NCBI GenBank assembly: GCA_030141605.1
Contig: JAQGDQ010000095.1
Span: forward strand, 374,001-434,000
DNA: 60,000 nucleotides
Direction of reading: 5' to 3'
From: Tubiluchus corallicola
Taxonomy: Eukaryota; Priapulida; Priapulimorpha; Priapulimorphida; Tubiluchidae
Shown piece by piece: positions 13,001 through 35,130 of this stretch (its first letter is position 1; every line of letters begins with the position of its first letter). The translations under genes and the position numbers were made by a program. The notes beneath the pieces were generated by a model. The model saw only the letters and a program-made list of their open reading frames with translations, was not told where the DNA came from and did not search any database.

Positions 13001-14265
13001 AAGCTGCAAAGAAACAAACGGAAACTACAGATGAACACAATACTTTGCAATCTGATATACCTTCTGGTAAGTCACAAAAACAAAAGACCAGGCGCCTAAA
13101 AAAGAAACGCAAATGTTGTGAAGTAGAAGAGACTTTAAAGAGGCCTGATGAGAAAATGAATTTTGTATCTCTGTGCAAGAATGCTACTTCAGACAGTCAG
13201 GGTGACAATGCAAACGACAGAACTGCAGAGTGTCATATAGAAACTGCAAACAAGTGCAGCAATTTACAATTTGATACAGTTGGTACTCGGTCAAGAGGAA
13301 AACAGGACGAGCTTTTAAAAAAGAAGAAACGCAAACGAAATTGTGAAGTGAGAACTGTGGAAAGATCGGACAAACAAATAGATGTTGCACTTTTAGATAA
13401 ACCTGCTTTTGCAGATAATCAAGTTGATAATGAACATAGTAATGAAGATGCAAAAAAGCATTTATTAATTGCAAATGTACACAATAGTTTGCAATCTGAG
13501 AAAGCAGATTGTAAATTAGAAAGAAAACAGGACATGCATTTAAAAAAGAAGTGCAAAAGAAATTATGAAGTGAAATGGACTACAGAAAAGTTTAAAGAAC
13601 AAACATGTGTTACACAAGCTTTTGTGACTGCTGACTCAGCAGTAAATGGGGTAAACGGAATATCTTTTCACATGGAAAATAGCAAGCAAACTAATAACAT
13701 TCTGCCTTCTGTAACTGAGCCTCATGGTCAAAAAACATCAAAAGCTGCCTCCTCTCTCAAACAGAAAAAAGTAAAATGCAAGAACAAAGACTCGCAAAAA
13801 GAAGTTCCCCAATGGAGCAATCGCATTTGCGAATCACTGAAAGGAGAAACGAAAGCTCAAGTCAAGACAAGTATCAGTACAAAATCAGCTGTTAATTCAG
13901 GCGTACCTTTGGAAGTAAAAGTAAGTCCATTTATTCCAGACAAAGAGACTACAGAAAATACATCTGTAGTCACAACAGGTGAAGAGACATTTGCATCATT
14001 TGCGGTGAATATGACTCCACCTGCTGCATTTGTTCGCAGGGCATACTCAAAGACAATGTCAATGTCTGAACCACAAAAGAAAATTAAACATGCATCTGGT
14101 GTTTCAACCTTTACACCCATTGAACATAAGAAAGTCAAGTTTGTTTTGTCAAATAACACAAGACATGGTCATCAAGATTATAAATCAGCTGTAAAAGCAA
14201 GTCCACAAATACCATATGATGGTAAAAGAAAGCCCTCTCAGGGTCTATTGAAGTCAATCAGTTGA
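7046..14265 (+). CDS. RRP1: ribosomal RNA processing protein 1 homolog (RRP1/RRP1B, Nop52 family)
   Basis: Nucleolar factor for 60S subunit biogenesis (pre-rRNA processing). Coding exons: 7046-7169, 8675-8858, 9708-9844, 12404-14265; all introns are GT-AG, phases agree, and the product is 768 aa. The start is ATG 7046 (MTEYSVEVHFAQKLA), matching the family N-terminus. The Nop52 domain covers about residues 5-220, with strongly conserved FDQDELLKLWKGLF, CMWMCDKPL and GIDRLRLDKF; exon 4 resumes at GPLSSSDKNSVNGIRFHLMD. An acidic run (EEDEEKEE) lies near 230. Residues about 333-553 are three degenerate ~74-aa repeats, each with a Lys/Arg block (LKKKRK-like) that should serve as nuclear/nucleolar signals. 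The tail has KVKF (725-728) and GLLK (762-765), resembling the PP1-docking tail of vertebrate RRP1B. An open frame continues upstream of 12404, but that is intron. Possible poly(A) signals are ATTAAA at 14983 and AATAAA at 15537. The 1862-nt last exon holds three quarters of the protein. Confidence 0.95.
7719..7993. mobile_element. piggyBac-like MITE in RRP1 intron 1
   Basis: The element 7723-7989 is flanked on both sides by TTAA (7719-7722 and 7990-7993), the target-site duplication of piggyBac transposons. Its ends are inverted: ccacttcactcaatg on the left against ccacttcactgccatg read back from the right. A near-perfect internal palindrome (atgacaaga, three bases, tcttgtcat) lies just inside the left end. 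At 267 bp it has no room for a transposase, so it is non-autonomous. Confidence 0.75.
8985..9625. repeat. possible degenerate inverted-repeat element in RRP1 intron 2
   Basis: The left part holds tttcagctgagttggctt. The right part, read in reverse complement, holds tttcagctcagttcaagcc. Both parts are rich in gtcgact/agctgact-type words, and the interior is very AT-rich. I cannot see a target-site duplication, so this is only a candidate MITE. Confidence 0.3.
10305..10345. repeat. short dispersed repeat, second copy of 6307-6345
   Basis: The run tgattattgtattggaggc plus taaaaat here matches tgattatcgtattggaggc plus taaaaat near 6310. The similarity fades on both sides. It lies in RRP1 intron 3; the rest of that 2.5-kb intron shows no gene. 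Confidence 0.45.
12955..13620 (+). repeat. three tandem coding repeats in RRP1 exon 4
   Basis: Units begin near 12955, 13183 and 13402, giving protein units of about 76, 73 and 72 residues. Each has a Ser/Asp-x-Gln-x-Asp-Asn start, a Lys/His region ending in LQ(S/F)(D/E), and a basic LKKK(K/R/C)(R/K) block followed by (C/Y)EV. Divergence between units is high, so the expansion is old. Confidence 0.7.
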
Positions 14266-15775
14266 CCTTGAACAACGCTGCAGTCAAATGCCATTAGCAT
14301 AAAACCGATATTTTAAAGTGTGGTTGAATGGTGTAGTTCTAGTTTCTGTTGCATTTTGCTACTGATTTTGGTCCATTTGTCATATTGAAGTGCTATTAAT
14401 CTCTCATTCAGGCATTTCACCGAATTTGATTTTTTCATCTTGTAAACAAGAGAGGATGTCTGAAAAAAGAGGATCATTGTATATTCAGTCATAATTTGTG
14501 CCCTGTTCTAACACTTACTATATTTTAAGACTGGTGTCTACACAGTGGTGGGTGGGGGGGCAGTGGTTAATATTAACCACTAGTCATTGACTGTTGACTT
14601 ATGTGGCTGTTTCAGAAAACAGTGCAAATAGGTCGTGGGACTGTAGGTCCACACGTAAAACCAGAGTTCTTACAGATGGAAATCAGGAAAATGAGATCCT
14701 TTGAATGTAGCATCAAAGGGAGAAATAGTTATGCATTAATATGTTATTTAAACTGGGCCTTTTTATTTGTCGAATAATTTAATCACACTTTGGTGTAACT
14801 TATTTCAAATGGAATATATACAAAGTGGACTGTGTGCACCATGTTAGTGCTAATTTATATGTTATGATGGGTATTGAATTTCACATCTTGAAATAATATC
14901 CCTTAAACAACTGCTTCTGGTGTGTAACTCTGTTAATAACTGCAGTTTATGTACACTACTGTCTTGTCAAGTAAACTGTTTTATTAAAGAGCCAGCAAAA
15001 ATCTTTCAATTATATAAAAGATGATTTCAGTGAAGACTGTGTTCAGACCTTTCGATACTAGTATCATGTAATCAACTTTTTATTTGTACTCATTACTTTA
15101 TACTGATTGCACTTAATTCTTGTTCTTCGAAGCCACTGATGTAGACTCTTTCCACGTTGTATTTTGGTGTTATTACATTACAGTTAAGCAAAAATTATAT
15201 GTTAATCCATGCCTACTGGGCAAAAGGTGCTATAATTATTTCTTCTTTGATACATGCTGAACTGCTACTACTGCACTATATATGTGTAATCAAACATGTA
15301 TAATTTTATAATTATTATATTTAAGTTGATTGAAGTTGGTTCCATTCGGTGACACATTGTACCCACTGCTGTCTCCGCTTTCTTGTTCACCAAGATTAGA
15401 CTTAGGGAAGAGGTTTATGTTTAGCAGCCATGTGTCACTGGTCACTGGGCAGTGTATGGTCTGTTGTTACTAAAGGATTCAAAATAGAATCTTTTCGGAT
15501 AGATTAAAGATACTTGATTATTGGTTTATTTGATTCAATAAATACTTTGTGGATACACTAACTTTTCAAGATCGTAATTTTATGACAAGTCTAAAATGTT
15601 TAAATTAAGGAACATGAGTAGAACTGGAGTTTTTGAAATAAGAAATAAAGAGTTTTATTTTTAGTTTACTTTCATCATTCTGATTTTTGGTGCAAGCTAT
15701 ACAGCAAGCGCATGGAAAGATAAAAGTTAAGAATTTATGTGCATCACGAGTGTTTATTAGTCTATACAAAACTTG
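14266..15775. other. RRP1 3' UTR and downstream flank; no gene seen
   Basis: Contains the candidate poly(A) signals ATTAAA (14983-14988) and AATAAA (15537-15542). A G-rich run (about 14550-14565) is the only other compositional feature. Confidence 0.45.
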
Positions 15776-16105
15776 TGTAAATAAATAAGACTGCAATATG
15801 CAATTGTAATAACACATGTAAGTACAAAAAACACCAAATTGGCAATATAGCACTTGCTATCAATAAACAGGATCCTTGGTTACTTCTGTAAATAAATAAG
15901 ACTGCAACATGCAATTGTAATAACACATGTAAGTACAAAAAAAAAACAAATTGACAATATAGCACTTGCTATCAATAAACAGGATCTTTGGTTACTTCTG
16001 TAAATAAATAAGACTGCAATATGCAATTGTAATAACATATGTAAGTACAAAAAAACCAAATCGGCAATATAACACTTGCTATCAATAAACGAGATCTTTG
16101 GTTAA
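15776..16105. repeat. tandem repeat, three copies of a 111-112-bp unit
   Basis: Unit starts are 15776, 15887 and 15999, each opening tgtaaataaataagactgca and closing caataaacaggatc(c/t)ttgg. Copies are more than 90% alike by eye, with small differences in the poly-A run. Apparent open frames across the array on the minus strand are by-products of the repeat. Confidence 0.9.
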
Positions 16106-17102
16106 CTGGTGACTTACATAGTGGTCATGATATAAGAAAAATTAATGTAAATAATCATTAATATTACTTTACAAAGTTTATCATGTAAATAAATATTTAA
16201 GACATAAATGAACTGAGGTGAATTTGCAAAGTAACAAAAAATCATAAAAGAGTGAACCCAATAATTTAAAGCGAATTTTCAACCTTCAATAAACATTTTC
16301 TTCAATTGAAATTGGTTTTAGGTTTTAATGAATAGTACTAGTCAGGAATAATAAAACAAAATACCTTCAGACAACAATGCACTAAACAAAAGATGGTAAC
16401 AAATACTTCCCAGTTATAAAATTAAAAGGTTTCTCTACAATTTGCATTTTATATATCATCACACTAATGTACAATTGGAATCCAAATCAAAGGAGTTACA
16501 ATTACACTGGCCATCTCAATTTGATAAATTATGTTTATATCAAACAGTGGTACTATGAAAACCATGATTGTAGTTAAAAATAGCACAGGGAAACTCATAG
16601 TTGTTTGTCCTGGTGGCGATAATAAACAAGAATTAATTGACCAAGCCCTTATTTTTTTCCAAAAAGCTATGATACTCCTAACGTGTCCATGAAGTGCTCT
16701 TACGAATATTTTTTGTTCGCGGTGTTTGGTCAAGTCTTGCAAACATTTTTTAGCAGATTTCGCTTACTCCCTGTCCGGGAATCTACTTCAAAATGTATCT
16801 TTATTGTCGGAAATCTTTTAACTAGTTTTTGTGTAATTGGCTTATTGCTGTATTATATTCAAACAATAACCAAACAACAAACAAATAGCACTGAAGTATG
16901 ACTTCCTTGGCTAGGTAAAAATAATTAAAACAATTATCTTCCACAGTAACCTTACACTCATATTTTATATGCATGCCATTTTTTCTTAAGCCATTCTTTC
17001 CGTGCCACTATTACCCATACCATTTTTATTGCGCACCGAAAACCATAATCCTCGTCCACATCCCAGGGTTTTAAGATAGCATTTCTCGTTTCTATCAGCG
17101 TA
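16106..17102. other. no firm gene
   Basis: Overlapping open frames exist on both strands (minus 16742-16464, plus 16683-16901), each with hydrophobic stretches. Neither shows a family motif, codon bias or splice context that I trust. Confidence 0.4.
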
Positions 17103-17396
17103 CTATTTCGTAATTTGATTGATTGATTGCCAAATGGCTGTTGGTAATTTTGTAGTTCTATTGGCCAATGACCATTTTGAATTTGCCTGACTGTCTGAAT
17201 AATAAAAATGACTAACTGTAACAACATTTCTTTGAATAATTACATTATAAATAAGTACACTTCAAAAAATAAGCAAGATACCACTCTACCTGGTGTCGAT
17301 TCTCTAAATGCATGCACAGTCGACCGCATAAAAAGTGATTTTTGCAATCCTAGGTTTTTTGGGTCATAATCCCTTTTAAATAGTTCCCAAATATAC
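17103..17396 (-). CDS. doubtful two-exon coding segment, unidentified
   Basis: On the minus strand, exon A (17396-17290) is preceded by a good acceptor (ttggttttag) and followed by GTAGAG. It reads YIWELFKRDYDPKNLG, then FMRSTVHAFRESTP. After an intron ending in tgttacag, exon B (from 17215) continues in phase as VSHFYYSDSQANSKWSLANR and stops at 17103-17105. A second frame of exon B is open further, to 16958 (ILKPWDVDEDYGFRC, then KEWLKKKW), which confuses the call. Composition (Trp, Asp, Arg) looks protein-like, but I do not recognise a family and found no credible upstream exon. It could be chance or a decayed gene. Confidence 0.25.
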
Positions 17397-19784
17397 CTAA
17401 AACCAAGTAAGAACCAATCTGAAAGAATGTATGGTCTTCAAACTTCCGAAGTCATATTACTTAAATTATAGGACAATCTGAATCTTAATGATCTGCTTAG
17501 TCACCGTTGTCCCTTTTTCAACTGTCACATTAAATGTCAGCAAAATTGTAAAGTTGTTAACTACTTTTTTAATTTAATTTTATGGTAACATAATTCTGGT
17601 TAGACTGCTGTACGTATTGGCCTTGGAAACACAATCACAAGTGTAAACACTGAAAGCAGCAAGAAGACAAGAAATGAAAAGGATTTGCCATCCTTATATT
17701 CACATTCTGATGGTGACACAGCACTACATTTAACAGCAAACAAGATATGGAAAGCAAATGCGTATTTTATGCCACAACTTAAGGAGTAACCATAACGTAG
17801 ATGACACTACAGTACTAACACCAATGCCAAGCTACAGCAATTAACTACTTGTTAGTTATATAGCAAGAAGTCATTGAGATTTCTTGCAAAACTTCAACAA
17901 GACACATTTTTAATGATACAGTCCAAAATCAGAAACTTTTCCGAATTACGATGGCAGTGACACGAGCGTATTGCCATTATGACGAATGTCCTGAAAGGAA
18001 CTTGCAAAGAGCAAACTATCAAGCACTCGTATGGATTGGGGCATATCAACCTAACTCCTATGTGTCTTTACAAAACGTTCATGCTTGGTAGTGACACCAC
18101 ATGGTAACCAATGACCTCATCCTCTGACGTGGTGAAATGAGTGAATCATATCATAAACCACAAAATAATATTTTAGAAGACCACAGAAGGGCAACAATAA
18201 AGTGGAAGAAATGTACAGCTGGTCAATTTTTACTGAATGACAAAGTGATAAGTAGCAGCAGTCATGGATTATACTGCCCTCAATTACTAGTAATATGGAA
18301 ACATCAAAATACCTACAGTTATACATAGCAGACATTGTATTTTAGGAATATTGGTGCAAGTGGATTTTTCTTATGAGGCAAACTGTACATATACGACTAC
18401 AATGCGGCTAACCAAGGCAGAGAACTATCTTGGCTATTTACATACTATCAGTTCCATACACTATTTAAAACGGATTAGTAATAAAGAATTTCAATTATAA
18501 AGATGAATACATAAATTCAAAATAGTTGCACAAACATATTCTTAAAAGATAGATATAGACATAAATATCCAAAATACGCAACCACAAAAAACCCAAGGGA
18601 AAACAGGGGTTTCTCACCCAGGCCATCAGCCACAATGGAAAATCAAAAGGGGATTAAAAGTTATTCACTATTATGTGTGTATTGTATGCACACAAAAAAA
18701 CAATTTAGTCTTCAATTTCATCAATTTTAGCCTACAAAAGCAGTTAACACTTGATGATGAACTGGAATGTGTTACAAAAGTTTTAATATTACGTGTGCCC
18801 AAACAATACGAAGTAATACAAATTCAAAGAAATAAGCTCTGCAGTAAGTTATAAGTACACTTGTTTGTCTAAAGGCTGGATATGAGATAAATAGCAATAA
18901 GATTATACATCATAATTGCATTGGATATGTGCATTGTGATAAAGAAAATTTTAAATTGATTTAGCAATGTGAATAAAAGTAAAACAATAAAGTATAGACA
19001 CATGAGTTCACTATCACAACATACAATATTGTAATGGATACAACTTGTATGATGTCATAATGCCTGTGTATAAGTTCCCAAATATAAAAATATTGCAGTG
19101 CACAAAGGTGTTTTCATATCTGTCATATCCCAATTTCTACTATGGAATAATTAACTGACTCTATTTAGATAAAGAACAAAACTGGTTTTAACTGCATGTT
19201 TGTCACTTTTAGTGCCAAATTGTCATCAAAGACAAACACTTAACTCAAATAGAGGATAAGAGCTGTGTAATACAAGTTTACTGATGATATAAAGTTTCTC
19301 CGACTGTTTTTATTTATTTCATAGTTGGACTACTTAGACTAACTTCACTGGCAGTGCTAACTGCTTTTCTTGCATCCAATGTTCAGTCAATTACTTTTAA
19401 AATGTAGTGTCAAGTACTCTTCTGAATAATGATGGCACTACAGCAACAATTACATTTTTAAAAAAGTAGTCGTTGCAACTACAATTACAGTATGAAATTA
19501 ATGCCAGTACAATAGCCACTACATTTTGTGACGACTGAGCATTACTGATATAGTATACTACATAATGTAGGTGGCATGTTAAAAGAGCCTGTTAATAGTA
19601 ATAATTAAATTGTTAAATGGCAGCTAATTAAAGAAATCCAAGTATAAGCATAAATTGCATCAAGTTGTACCAAGGTTCTAACTAGGCAATTTATTTGATT
19701 TTAATCAGACACTTACAGGTCATTTGTACAAATCAGTTATGGCAGTCTAAAGTTCATTCCTTACCATTGCCATAATCATAGGGG
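17397..19784. other. no gene seen
   Basis: AT-rich intergenic DNA. A 60-codon hydrophobic frame on the minus strand (about 17790-17600) follows a possible acceptor but has no identifiable homology. Confidence 0.4.
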
Positions 19785-19851
19785 GGGACATTGTTACTTA
19801 GTGGTTATGACATGAGCTGAAGGTTCCTGGTTCAAATCTAGGCTGTGTCCC
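19785..19851 (+). repeat. tRNA-like SINE head
   Basis: The 5' GGGACAT pairs with 3' GTGTCCC, with one T-G pair. A D-arm-like segment holds an A-box-like TTAGTGGTTATGAC. A T-arm CCTGG-TTCAAAT-CTAGG gives a five-pair stem and canonical loop (B box GGTTCAAATC). The anticodon arm is poor and two extra bases follow the T stem, so it is not a working tRNA but fits the head of a tRNA-derived SINE. Confidence 0.45.
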
Positions 19852-20582
19852 AAATTTTCATATTTCCAGTTTTGAGTTTGGTATCAAAATTTAATTACTT
19901 GTGAGTTTGTATCGTCACTAATATAAATAACTGAACAACTGTTAACTTTTGGGTGGAATGTGATGCTTTCCAAGAGAAGCCCCACGATAACAATGATCAC
20001 GATGCCAGTGATGCATTGAAGTCTTGTCTTGCTTCCCAGAGCTCAAGATCTTTACAACTACAAACACACAGTAACACTTGGCTGGCTGAATCAGCAGTAG
20101 ATGTATGCAGCTGTTATGAAATCACAACAAGCTGCGAAGACATGAACTGTCAACTGCAACAACCAACCACAGTGCCGTAATTTCATTATAGCACTACTTA
20201 AAAAAGTTGTGAAATCACAATTTACTGTTCTACTAAGTTTGGTAATAGCATTATGTAGCGGCACTACTATCCAACACTGCTTGTGTCACACAAAAAGTTT
20301 TCCAGTGCAAAAAGATGCGTACTCTGTTGCAAAAAAGAAAAAAACTCATTTTTCAGTGAGAATATCTTCACCAATATGCAGTCTCACATCTATATTGTAT
20401 TGTTTTGACTAATGTATTCACTAATGATATTCATGATGTTAGAGAACAAGTCAACTATGTGCTAAACAATTTCTGTGCTTTCCAAGTTACAATCAAATCT
20501 ACTTCATTAGTCATTACTGGCCTTTCATTGGCACATAATCACCTTTAGCTTTACTTAGGTCAAATGTCCATGAACAGATGCA

Positions 20583-32671
<12,089 letters not shown>

Positions 32672-32772
32672 TTACGACCTTGGATCCATATTTCCCAAAG
32701 AATGTGCTACCTAAAATACAATGTTATGTTAGACTGGGATTCTAATGTTGCAGATTTGTTGTTAAACTAGTA

Positions 32773-33381
32773 CAGTGGTTCCTAATCTGGGGTATGAAAC
32801 AGCTAAGCCACGGGTACGCGAAAGTTGTGCTGTGTAACGTGTGACGTCAGAATGTTCTTTTTGCCATACAGTGTACGGAGTATGGATTTTGTGGGAGTAA
32901 AGGCCTTGTAGTGTGAGGAAAGAGTGTACTGTATGATTTAAATCCTGAAATATTATGATTGTGTTTATTTTAAAAGGTCATTGTTTTTGCAACACAATAA
33001 CATTTTTCGGGTAATCCTCTGTGCACTGCTTGGTGTTATATCAGGGTTAATTTATTATGTAAAATGGATGTTTAGCACAACAAATGCGTTGGCGGATGGT
33101 GGTAGGCGAGGCTAGCAATTTTCGGGAAAGCCCACGTCAATGAGGCGATCATGGACGCTACTCCAATTGCAAGTTTGTCTTCTGATTTGACATCCTATCA
33201 TCTTTTTTCTTGCATTTTGCGCTGAAATTTGTTGTTTTGTTTGTATAATTAAATCACATTTCTTCACACTTCTGATTCAAGTTGCTAAGTCAAACTCATG
33301 TTGCTAAAAAATGTTACGGGTACGCGGCAGGTCACTGAATTTTGAAAGAATACTTGGCTAGTAAAAGGTTAGGAACCACTG
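32773..33381. mobile_element. hAT-like MITE immediately upstream of WDFY2
   Basis: 609 bp with termini cagtggttcctaatc on the left and cagtggttcctaacc read back from the right: 14 of 15 identical, and the classic hAT 'CAGTGGTTC' end. Flanks aactagta (32765-32772) and gactagta (33382-33389) are an 8-bp TSD with one mismatch. The left end lies about 100 bp 5' of the WDFY2 start codon on that gene's strand, so it overlaps the likely promoter or 5' UTR region. Confidence 0.82.
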
Positions 33382-33574
33382 GACTAGTACAAAGGTATAA
33401 ACACCAATAAATTTTCTTTATAACTAACCACTGATCCACTCCAGAATGGGATGCAAACACATGTATTTTAAAGTTGCTGACAAGAGAGACTCTCTGACGC
33501 TGTTTCCAATCTAAACAAACTTTTTTACCATACTGCAAAAATTGTTGAGAAAAAACGCCACACAAATATAAGAT

Positions 33575-33898
33575 TGCAAATTTGTCCCTTTCCAGACTTG
33601 CTCTGGGTTCATCTATTCCAGTCCTAGCTCATTAGGTGTAGACAACAACAATTTGAATGAGCTGCTCTGTGAGATTGGTGAAGCTAAATTTAGTCATATT
33701 TTGCTAATTGCAGATTTCAACTACCTGGATGTAGACTGGAGTATGTATGGTACATTAACAAATTCTGCAAATGATGAATTTAACTTTTACGAAGCAGCAA
33801 GGGACAACTTCTTAGCACATTTACTAACCAACAAGAGGCAAAGGAAATGTAAATGTATCAGTACAATATGTGTGTTTGCAAACAAAAACTGTCCATAA
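33575..33898 (+). pseudogene. CR1/Jockey-like LINE endonuclease, N-terminal part
   Basis: Plus-strand frame readable from about 33575 (VPFQTCSGFIYSSPSS) through DNNNLNELL and SHILLIADFNYLDVDW (the ADFN/GDFN active-site box) to FYEAARDNFLAHLL, where it breaks into unrelated sequence. This is the middle of an APE endonuclease. It is followed 0.8 kb later by the missing C-terminal part (34705-34800). Confidence 0.75.
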
Positions 33899-34214
33899 GT
33901 CGACGTAGTTAAAACTAAGTTATGATGCTTCAAAGAAGAATGCACCAAAAATTTGGTCAAATGTGAATTTTTTGTTTTTTATGAAAACAAATCGTAAATA
34001 TATTGGACTTTTTTATATTATAGCATCAAATTATCAACAAAATGTCAAAAAAATATTAAAAATTTAATTTTATAACCACGTGCCCACTTTTCTAAATAGA
34101 AACTAGTACTGCAATTGTAAAAAACTTGTGTTTTCAAACCCCGATAGTAGCTCGTGGCACAGCTTGGTATCAAAATGACCCTTATGAATTGGAGATTCAG
34201 GATATGTGAATAGC

Positions 34215-34674
34215 TAGAGAATGTTAATTGCCGACTTATCGACGATTTTGCTGTGCAAGCACATTATCAGAAAGATATAATGCTTATGGAAGGTGTACAA
34301 ATGCGTGCTATAAGAATAATATTAGGTTGTAAAGATCTGACATATTTGACAAAATACTGCAGTTAGACCACGTTTGAATTAAGAAGACACAGTGGAGATC
34401 TTTTTGAAGTTTATAAAATATTAACTAGAAGAGAAAACATTTTGCCTGAAAAATTCTTTAATTTATTTGTTGATTCCAAAACTAGAGGACACAGTTTAAA
34501 ACTGTTTAAAGAGCGGTCATGTCTTAACGTAATTATTTATTTTCTGTGAGTTGTGAATGAATGGAATAATCTGCCTGCCATGGTTATTGCCGCACCAACC
34601 ACAGTAAAGTTTAAATCCTTAATCGACAATTATTTTGCGGAAAAATATGGGGTTTCTATGAGTGTATTCGCTTA
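34215..34674 (+). pseudogene. 5'-truncated LINE 3' end (RT C-terminal domain), nested insertion
   Basis: The plus frame reads DIMLMEGVQMRAIRIILGCK, then FELRRHSGDLFEVYKIL, then TRGHSLKLFKERS and VVNEWNNLP, ending SMSVFA and a stop at 34672-34674. These are the usual final ~150 residues of CR1/Jockey-like RTs. Two stops interrupt it. Its position between two halves of an endonuclease suggests a truncated copy inserted into an older one. Confidence 0.75.
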
Positions 34675-34704
34675 ACCCCTAATCATGACTGCATAACACA
34701 TATT

Positions 34705-34800
34705 TAGTGTTCACAAATGAGGAAGATGGTTTCGAGAGTAGAAATCCTAGTGCCATTTGGAAGGAGTGACCACTCAATTCTGAAAATCAGTTTTTAATGT
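34705..34800 (+). pseudogene. LINE endonuclease C-terminal part
   Basis: VFTNEE in one frame continues after a one-base shift as MVSRVEILVPFGRSDHSILK. The last catalytic motif (SDHSIL) of an APE endonuclease is plain. It completes the fragment at 33575-33898. Confidence 0.7.
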
Positions 34801-35130
34801 GATATGATAGCCACAGACTCGCCAAGAATGATTTATAATTATGGTAAGGGAGACTAACATAAAACGAAAAAACTGTACATTGATTGGACTGCACTGTAAA
34901 ACTTTTAAAAGCAAATGATACTGATGCAAAAACTTCTGATGTAGCAACTGTAAAAACTTGAATGCTTGTAGTAAATCTAGCAATAAGTTCTAATTCTAAT
35001 TCAATAAAGATGTCTATGTGGAAGAACTATGTTTAAAAATGGCTGCTGGGAGGCTGTAAACTGCGAGGCAGTTATGTTAATTAATGGCGCACCTGTGTTG
35101 GTACCATTTTCTTTACAATGACATCAGGAC

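Noticed and set aside
15605-15965. Cys/Tyr-rich minus-strand frames
   Set aside because: They are translations of the 111-bp tandem repeat.
19095-19135. Minus-strand TGGGATATG (Trp-Asp-Met) as the last WDFY2 exon
   Set aside because: The available acceptor gives the wrong phase. The site at 20618 has a good acceptor, correct phase and reads IWDVTSIVQPE then stop, matching the family end.
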